Origin: AWTP1-13 sp963840075
Lineage (GTDB): Bacteria > Pseudomonadota > Alphaproteobacteria > Rhizobiales > Hyphomicrobiaceae
Length of the DNA stretch: 64,000 nucleotides
Direction: 5' to 3'
NCBI GenBank assembly: GCA_963840075.1
Contig: CAWIXS010000039.1
Location: 1 to 64,000 of the forward strand
Positions 59,454 through 64,000 of this stretch are shown one piece after another. Each line of letters begins with the position of its first letter. The stretch's first letter is position 1. The notes under the pieces were generated by a model. That model was not told where the DNA came from, made no database searches, and saw nothing but the letters and a program-made list of their open reading frames with translations. The position numbers were made by a program, and so were the translations under genes.

Positions 59454-59711
59454 ATGAAGCACGCACGCCGCAGCCTTTCCGACGCCGACATCGCCTCCCG
59501 ACGCGCCGTCACCCGCCGCGCCCTCATCTCCACCCTTGGCATCGGCGCCGGCCTCGCCGCGGTGGCCGCCGCCGCTGCTCACGCCCAGACCACCGCGCCC
59601 AAGCAGCCGCCTCCCAAGCAGCCCCCGCCCAAGCGCCGCGACCCCTGCCGCGACGCCGACCACGGCCCGCCCGCCGACGGCGACGGCTGCGGCCGCCCGC
59701 CGATCTCGTGA
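59454..59711 (+). CDS. small exported protein with Tat-like signal
   Basis: 85-residue protein. An Arg-rich N-terminus (SRRAVTRRALISTLGIGAG, about 15-33) leads to a hydrophobic Ala-rich core and an AHAQ cleavage site near residue 45, which resembles a twin-arginine signal although the motif is not canonical. The mature part is only 40 residues: PKQPPP repeats, then an Asp/Gly/Cys segment with two cysteines (DPCRDADHG, GDGCGRP). ATG 59454 is preceded by an AGGGAGAA site. Similar small proteins are common and uncharacterised. Confidence 0.65.
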   Translation: MKHARRSLSDADIASRRAVTRRALISTLGIGAGLAAVAAAAAHAQTTAPKQPPPKQPPPKRRDPCRDADHGPPADGDGCGRPPIS

Positions 59712-59777
59712 TATCCGCCCTGCGCTTACCGTTCGCTATGCTCGGCGATGAGCAACTCTTCCTGCGACCGTAGCCGA

Positions 59778-60156
59778 TCAGGGCTTGCGATCGATCGGAA
59801 GCGCGCGCACTCGGATGCGGCTCCGCTCGATCACGACAATGCTTCCGCACAGCAGCGCATCCGCGACCGCCGCAAGGTTGGCCAACACCAGTGCAAGCTG
59901 GCGGTCTGGCCTGCGGTCGGCTCCTCTGCGCAGAAGAAGAACCGAAGGCTGAGTTTGGCCACTCAGCGCGAGCAGCGCGCCAAAGTCGGTGTCGGCCGAA
60001 ATGAGAACCCGGCCTTCCTTCGTGGCCAGAGCGAATATTACGTCGTCGTCGGCTGTTTGCAGGCCAAAGTCGCGCACGTGGACAGCGTCGTGGCCGTTCT
60101 GCCGCAGGCCCTCCGCGACCAGCGGCGATAGAGGCCGCATCGACAAGAAACCTCAC
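59778..60156 (-). pseudogene. DUF5615 PIN-like toxin, +1 frameshift
   Basis: The toxin half of a DUF5615/DUF433 pair. GTG 60156 begins RFLVDAA, the first strand with the conserved Asp. The frame then breaks near 60127-60135 and resumes as LSPLVAEGLRQNGHDAVHVRDFG, VLISADTDFGALLA and the C-terminus at 59778. Length is 3n+1, so one extra base is responsible. The start overlaps the antitoxin stop (GTGA). A downstream in-frame ATG could give a product lacking the first strand and its Asp, probably inactive. If the extra base is a sequence error the toxin is about 125 residues and intact. Confidence 0.85.
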
Positions 60157-60380
60157 GGCACCGTCAGCGGCAGCTCGCGCTCGCGCACCGCCTCGGCCGC
60201 GTACTGGAGCGCCTCATGGATGTCCTCGCGCTCCAGGTCGGGATAGGCGGCCAGGACCTCGGCCTCCGTCATGCCGTCGGCCACCATGGCCACCACGGTC
60301 GCCACCGGGATGCGCAGACCGCGGATGCACGGTAGGCCGCCCATCCGATTGGCCTTGGCGGTGATGCGCGCAAACCTCAT
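60153..60380 (-). CDS. DUF433 antitoxin
   Basis: 75-residue DUF433 winged-helix antitoxin. MRFARITAKANRMGGLPCIRGLRIPVATVV holds the family GxPxIRGxRIPV motif, followed by GMTEAEVLAAYPDLEREDIHEAL. ATG 60380 is preferred to an upstream in-frame ATG because family members begin at this sequence. It is the first gene of the pair and overlaps the toxin start. It would neutralise the DUF5615 protein and repress its own promoter. Confidence 0.92.
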   Translation of the reverse strand: MRFARITAKANRMGGLPCIRGLRIPVATVVAMVADGMTEAEVLAAYPDLEREDIHEALQYAAEAVRERELPLTVP

Positions 60381-60829
60381 GTCGGACCTCCGAAAACCGC
60401 CCCTTGCAAGCATAGAGATAGGACGAGGTCTTGGCGAAATAAATCGTCTGCGAAGCTCCCTCTCCCCGCACTGTTGGGACTATGGCAAGGTTGGCGTTGC
60501 GCGGGGAAATCACAAGCTTCATTCTCCCCCCAAATCTCGAGCACCGCATTATGGATTGGAGCAGCCCGCGTCTGCCGGAAGCGTCGAGGTTCTTCGCCGC
60601 CGGAATGGAGTGGTGGGGCGTGTTCCTGTTTACGATCTACGTGCCTCAGATCAGGCGGCTCACGGTCATTGCCGGCTCCACCGCCGACTGATTGTGGCCT
60701 GCCGCCAAGCCTCTGGGTGGGGGGCCGACACCGGGCGGCAGCCGTGGCAGCGCGCCCGGCAGCCCTACGTCTACGGCACGCTCGGCGGCGACCAGATCTT
60801 CCGGCGGCCCTAGGGATTCCCTCCCCGCG
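60381..60829. other. intergenic region with no recognised gene
   Basis: About 450 bp. Several open frames of 65-70 codons exist but none has family motifs. A ctccctctccccgc half-repeat occurs near 60458, so part of this tract is degraded intergenic repeat. Possibly the remains of an older gene; nothing firm. Confidence 0.4.
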
Positions 60830-61627
60830 CTACGCCGCCTGCCGATGCTCGCGCGCGTACTGCAGGAGCGCGTCGTCGGCGCACGGGACGATCGGCGCGA
60901 AGTCGCGGTGGGCGATCCACTCGGGGCGGTTGAACTGGGTGATGTGGTTGGAGACCGCGCACAGCGTGAGATAGACGATCTTGCGTGGATAGGGCGTGAT
61001 GTTGGGCGGAGAGGCGTGCGCCAGGTTGCCGTGGAACATCAGCACGGTGCCGGGCTTGCCGGTGGGCGCGACGATGCCGCCCTCGTCCACCAGCTTCGTC
61101 ACCGTCTCCTTGTCGAGCGTCCACAGCGGATAGCTGGTGGTGGCCTTGTCGTGGCCGGCGGCCAGCGTGCCGCGCCGGTGGCTCCTGGGGATGAACATCA
61201 GGGGGCCGTTGATGGGCATCACCTCGTCCAGGAACACCGAGATGTTCATGGCGCGCGCCTCGGGCATGCCGTCGTCGCGCTTCCAGGTGCCGTAGTCCTG
61301 GTGCCACTGCCACACCTCGCCGTCGAAGGGCGCCTTGGCGTTGATCTTGAACTGGTGCATGTAGACCGGCTCACCGAACAGCTGCTCCAGCGGCTCGATC
61401 AGGCGCGGGTGGCGGCCGAGCAGGCCGAACGCCTCGTTGTAGGTGTGGGCGGCAAAGGCGGTGCGCGGCGCGCCGGAGGTCTCGCGCCACACCTCCTTGC
61501 GGTCGGTCGCGTAGATGGCCTCGGCCTCGGAGCGCAGGACGGCAATCTCCTCCTCGGAGAAGCAGCCGGGCATGACGAGATAGCCGAGTTCGTCGAACTC
61601 CTTGAGCTGGCCGGGCGTAAGCTTCAT
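60830..61627 (-). CDS. phytanoyl-CoA dioxygenase family protein, EctD-like
   Basis: 265-residue Fe(II)/2-oxoglutarate dioxygenase. The iron-binding triad is His109 and Asp111 (WHQDYGTW) with distal His204 (LAHASPPN). The stretch DYGTWKRDDGMPEARAMNISVFLDE closely resembles ectoine hydroxylase, as does NITPYPRK after the distal His, but no ectoine synthesis genes are nearby. It hydroxylates an unknown small molecule. Divergent from the MBL-fold gene, 83 bp between starts. Confidence 0.93.
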   Translation of the reverse strand: MKLTPGQLKEFDELGYLVMPGCFSEEEIAVLRSEAEAIYATDRKEVWRETSGAPRTAFAAHTYNEAFGLLGRHPRLIEPLEQLFGEPVYMHQFKINAKAPFDGEVWQWHQDYGTWKRDDGMPEARAMNISVFLDEVMPINGPLMFIPRSHRRGTLAAGHDKATTSYPLWTLDKETVTKLVDEGGIVAPTGKPGTVLMFHGNLAHASPPNITPYPRKIVYLTLCAVSNHITQFNRPEWIAHRDFAPIVPCADDALLQYAREHRQAA

Positions 61628-61710
61628 CGTATCCTCCTGCCGTTCCTGCTTGGGCCGACTCTAGGTCATGGGGAAAGCGCGGGCAACGCCAGCCGCGCGC
61701 AACCGAGGGG

Positions 61711-62787
61711 ATGCGAATGCCGAGCCGCCGCCGCGTGCTGCATGCGTTCGCCGCTGCCGGCGCCCTGGCGGCGGGCGCATGGGCCCTTCTCGCGTCCACC
61801 CGCGGCAACGCCTACTACCGGGGCCCCGCCTCGGACCACTTCGACGGGACCCGCTTCTTCAACCCCGGCGGCATCGAGCCCAAGGGCGGGATCGACTTCC
61901 TGCGCTGGCAGCTCTCCGACCGCCGCGCCGCCTGGCCCGCGAGCTTCCCGAGCCCGTTTCCGCCCGATCGCCCGCCCCACAGGGTCGAGGGCGACAGCGT
62001 GCGCATCGCCTACATCGGGCACGCGAGCTTCCTCGTCCAGGTGCGTGGGCAGAGCATCCTCATCGACCCCGTGTGGAGCGAGCGCGTGAGCCCGTTCTCC
62101 TTTCTGGGGCCGAAACGCGTCAATGCGCCGGGCATTGCCTTCGACCACCTGCCCGCAATCGACTGCGTGCTCCTCACGCACAATCACTACGACCATATCG
62201 ACGTGGCCACCATCGCCAGGCTGTGGCAGCGCTTCCGCCCCCGCATCGTCACGCCGCTCGGCAACGACACGATCCTCAAGACGGCGGTGCCGGGGCTCGA
62301 GGCGCAGGCCATGGACTGGGGCGCCAGCATGGACCTCGGCGGCGGCATTGCCGTGCATGTCGAGGAGAGCCAGCACTGGTCGGCCCGCGGCGCCGGCGAT
62401 CGCAGCCACGCGCTGTGGGGGAGCTTCGTGATCGAGGCGGGGGCGCGGAAGCTCTACTGCGTCGGCGACAGCGGCTTCGGCGACGGCGCCACCTTCCGGC
62501 GCGTGCGCGAGCGGCATCCGGGCCTGGCGCTCTCACTCCTGCCGATCGGCGCCTACGAGCCGCGCTGGTTCATGGCCAACGTGCACATGAACCCGGACGA
62601 TGCGGTGCAGGCGCTCGCGCTGTGCGGCGCGGCGCAGGCCCTCGGGCATCACTGGGGCACGTTCCGCCTCACCAACGAGGCCGCCGAGCAGCCGGCCATC
62701 GACTTGGCCGCCGCTCTGGCCGCCCGTGGCGTCCCGCCGGAGCGGTTCGCCGCGCTGCGCCCTGGCGAGGTGCGGACCTTGGGTTGA
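61711..62787 (+). CDS. exported metallo-beta-lactamase-fold hydrolase (NAPE-PLD/UlaG-like)
   Basis: 358-residue protein. A Tat-like signal (SRRRVLHAFAAAGALAAGAWAL) is followed by GTRFFNPGG, typical of the RomA/NAPE-PLD group. The MBL metal motif is THNHYDHID (about 153-161), with further ligands in ESQHWSAR, YCVGDSGFG and a final GHHWGTF. Members hydrolyse phosphodiesters or lactones; NAPE-PLD homologues act on N-acyl phosphatidylethanolamine. Cell location would be periplasmic or membrane-associated. The real substrate is unknown. Confidence 0.92.
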   Translation: MRMPSRRRVLHAFAAAGALAAGAWALLASTRGNAYYRGPASDHFDGTRFFNPGGIEPKGGIDFLRWQLSDRRAAWPASFPSPFPPDRPPHRVEGDSVRIAYIGHASFLVQVRGQSILIDPVWSERVSPFSFLGPKRVNAPGIAFDHLPAIDCVLLTHNHYDHIDVATIARLWQRFRPRIVTPLGNDTILKTAVPGLEAQAMDWGASMDLGGGIAVHVEESQHWSARGAGDRSHALWGSFVIEAGARKLYCVGDSGFGDGATFRRVRERHPGLALSLLPIGAYEPRWFMANVHMNPDDAVQALALCGAAQALGHHWGTFRLTNEAAEQPAIDLAAALAARGVPPERFAALRPGEVRTLG

Positions 62788-62963
62788 CGGCCGCGCACCC
62801 AGCCTGCGCCTACGACGATGGCATCCACGGTCGCGTCGGAACGCAGCGGGGGAGGGGGATTTGCGGGGGTTCAGCGCTGCGCGGCGCATCGGCGAAGTCG
62901 CTCGTTCAATGCGAATTGTCGGCCACGCCCGGCATCCCCATTTTTTCCGCAGCAACGAGAGGC

Positions 62964-63303
62964 ATCGACCCCGGCCTGATGCCGGGAACCGGCCTTGCGC
63001 GCGACCGCTCTGCGGTGGAGCGCTTCGGCTGGACGTTTCTGTTGCCCGCACTCCGGTTCCTCGTGCGGGGGGTGAGCTCGACGCAGCGATCCGCCGATGC
63101 GTATGCGCAGCTCCTTCGCTCCGGCGCATCGGAGTTTCGATCGGGCGCCTATGTCGACTTCCGGCTGCGCGAAATTGCACCCTCCGCCGACGCAGCACGC
63201 GCGGACATGGCGCAGGATGTCTATCGCGTCAGCGCCGGGCTTTCCGGGGTCGATGCCAGTGCGCCGCTGGCGCGCGCCACCGGTGATCTGGTGGACGACC
63301 CGG
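62964..63303 (+). pseudogene. C-terminal relic of an SDR (retinol/protochlorophyllide-reductase-like)
   Basis: An open frame without its own start reads IDPGLMPGTGLARDRSAV, FLVRGVSSTQRSADAYAQLL and SGAYVDFRLREIAPSADAARADM. This is the last third of a retinol-dehydrogenase or protochlorophyllide-oxidoreductase-like SDR (PGLMPGTGLARD is a characteristic block). The N-terminal Rossmann and catalytic parts are absent upstream, where the 62788-62963 sequence shows nothing similar. The natural stop has been lost and the frame runs into the antisense of hisG. Confidence 0.7.
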
Positions 63304-63309
63304 TCTGGC

Positions 63310-64000
63310 CTAGCGGCGGAAGCAGGCGGCGATCTGTGCTTCGATGGCCGCCAGCTCGGCCGTCCACGGTGCCTGCCGCGAGGCCACCAGATTGGCCTGC
63401 GACCTCAGGATCACGCCGTCGTCGAGCACCTCGAGGCCATTGGCGCGCAGTGTCGCGCCGGTGGTGGTAATGTCGACGATCAGCTCGGCGAGGCCCGCGG
63501 CGGGAGCCCCTTCGGTCGCGCCCAGGCTCTCGACGATGCGGTAGCCGGTGACGCCCGCCTGCGCGAAGAAGCGGCGCGTCAGGTTCACGTACTTGGTGGC
63601 GACGCGCACGCGCCGCCCGTGCACCCTGCGGAAGAGGAGGGACATCTCCTCCAGGTCGGCCATGCGCCGCACGTCGAGCCAGCAGGCCGGGACGGCGACG
63701 ACGACATCGGCGCGGCCGAAGCCGAGGCCGTCAAGGAAGCGCACGCGCTCGTCGGCATCCGCCATGGCCTCGCGGATCAGGTCCTCGCCCGTCACGCCCA
63801 TATGCGCCGCGCCGGTCTTGAGGAGCTGGGCGATCTCGGACGACGAGACGAAGTTGACCTCGACGCCGGGCCAGCCCTCCAGCTCGCCCTTGTAGCCGCG
63901 CGCCGGCCCCGTACGCACGATCGTGAGCCCGGCCCCGGCGAGCGCGGCGGTGCACAGCTCCATCAGCCGGCCTTTGGAGGGCAGCGCGAGGACGAGCTTG
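63310..64000 (-). CDS. hisG: ATP phosphoribosyltransferase catalytic subunit (5' end outside window)
   Basis: First enzyme of histidine synthesis, joining ATP and PRPP. The coding frame continues to the window edge: before the internal Met at 63963 the codons read LVLALPSKGRL, the true HisG N-terminus, so only a few residues are missing. The 229 visible residues include GVTGEDLI, ADVVVAVPACW, RVATKYVNLTRRFF and the PRPP-binding LAELIVDITTTGATLRANGL. It ends without the C-terminal ACT-like regulatory domain, so it is probably the short form, which needs HisZ; hisZ is expected just beyond the window but cannot be seen. hisD lies 55 kb away. Confidence 0.95.
   Translation of the reverse strand, partial: KLVLALPSKGRLMELCTAALAGAGLTIVRTGPARGYKGELEGWPGVEVNFVSSSEIAQLLKTGAAHMGVTGEDLIREAMADADERVRFLDGLGFGRADVVVAVPACWLDVRRMADLEEMSLLFRRVHGRRVRVATKYVNLTRRFFAQAGVTGYRIVESLGATEGAPAAGLAELIVDITTTGATLRANGLEVLDDGVILRSQANLVASRQAPWTAELAAIEAQIAACFRR

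Noticed and set aside
60482..60691. 69-codon plus-strand open frame in the 60.4-60.8 kb gap
   Set aside because: No recognisable motif, no ribosome site and no conserved neighbour; too weak to call a gene.

Overview
The window is high-GC (roughly 65-70% by eye) alphaproteobacterial chromosome. The order murA - DUF2948 - hisD - UPF0262 - low-molecular-weight phosphatase, together with Maf, YacG, DUF2161, DUF2244, DUF2794 and a probable short-form HisG, points to the Hyphomicrobiales (Rhizobiales). The genus cannot be told. It looks like ordinary free-living chromosome with small accessory patches. No prophage, integron, insertion sequence, rRNA operon or CRISPR array was seen.

Layout. 0-4.1 kb: an Ntn amide hydrolase, a short-chain dehydrogenase, a DUF2161 nuclease-fold protein and a double cold-shock protein. 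4.6-9.4 kb: tRNA-Thr(GGT) followed by the murA/hisD housekeeping run. 9.4-17.8 kb: a repeat-rich secreted protein, an FAH-family enzyme, Hsp20, yacG-maf, a frameshifted LuxR regulator, DUF2244, nth coupled to a class V aminotransferase, and a lower-GC membrane protein. 18-24.5 kb: a lipid/glycan operon (GT39, GT2, flippase-like), a CoxG-like protein, DUF2794, a GNAT and a frameshifted Bax-inhibitor-1 protein. 24.7-30.6 kb: a YbbA/YbbP-type ABC pair divergent from a TesA-like esterase, a frameshifted isoaspartyl methyltransferase and thpR. 30.6-43.5 kb: DUF900 hydrolase, EamA exporter, GNAT, MASE1-PAS-HWE histidine kinase, a wrecked Rossmann/DUF2520 gene, a Crp/Fnr regulator, a 611-residue membrane protein of unknown function, a frameshifted SDR, a TIR-transmembrane protein and a class III aminotransferase. 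44-55 kb: a degenerate EAL protein, GNAT, SDR, a BKACE remnant, a NodB deacetylase, a compact branched-chain-type ABC importer (binding protein, fused permease, one ATPase) and a peptide-type binding protein beside a tiny deletion relic of a paralogue. 55-64 kb: coxS-coxL-coxM of the form II molybdenum hydroxylase type, a Tat-like small protein, a DUF5615/DUF433 toxin-antitoxin pair with a frameshifted toxin, an EctD-like dioxygenase, a metallo-beta-lactamase-fold hydrolase, an SDR relic and the 5'-truncated hisG.

Three themes stand out. First, many genes are broken. Five are interrupted by simple frameshifts, and all five are net +1, so they may be sequence errors rather than real decay. Four others (DUF2520, BKACE, the mini binding protein and the SDR relic) are true remnants with missing segments. 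Second, several dispersed intergenic palindrome families recur, and two copies of one family run into coding sequence (flippase N-terminus, YacG C-terminus). Third, short tandem repeats of 12-15 bp sit at gene ends. No wholly new multi-gene system was found. The most unusual single objects are the signal-peptide-plus-tail relic at 55.1 kb, the LivG-like ATPase without a recognisable signature motif, and the TIR-membrane protein.
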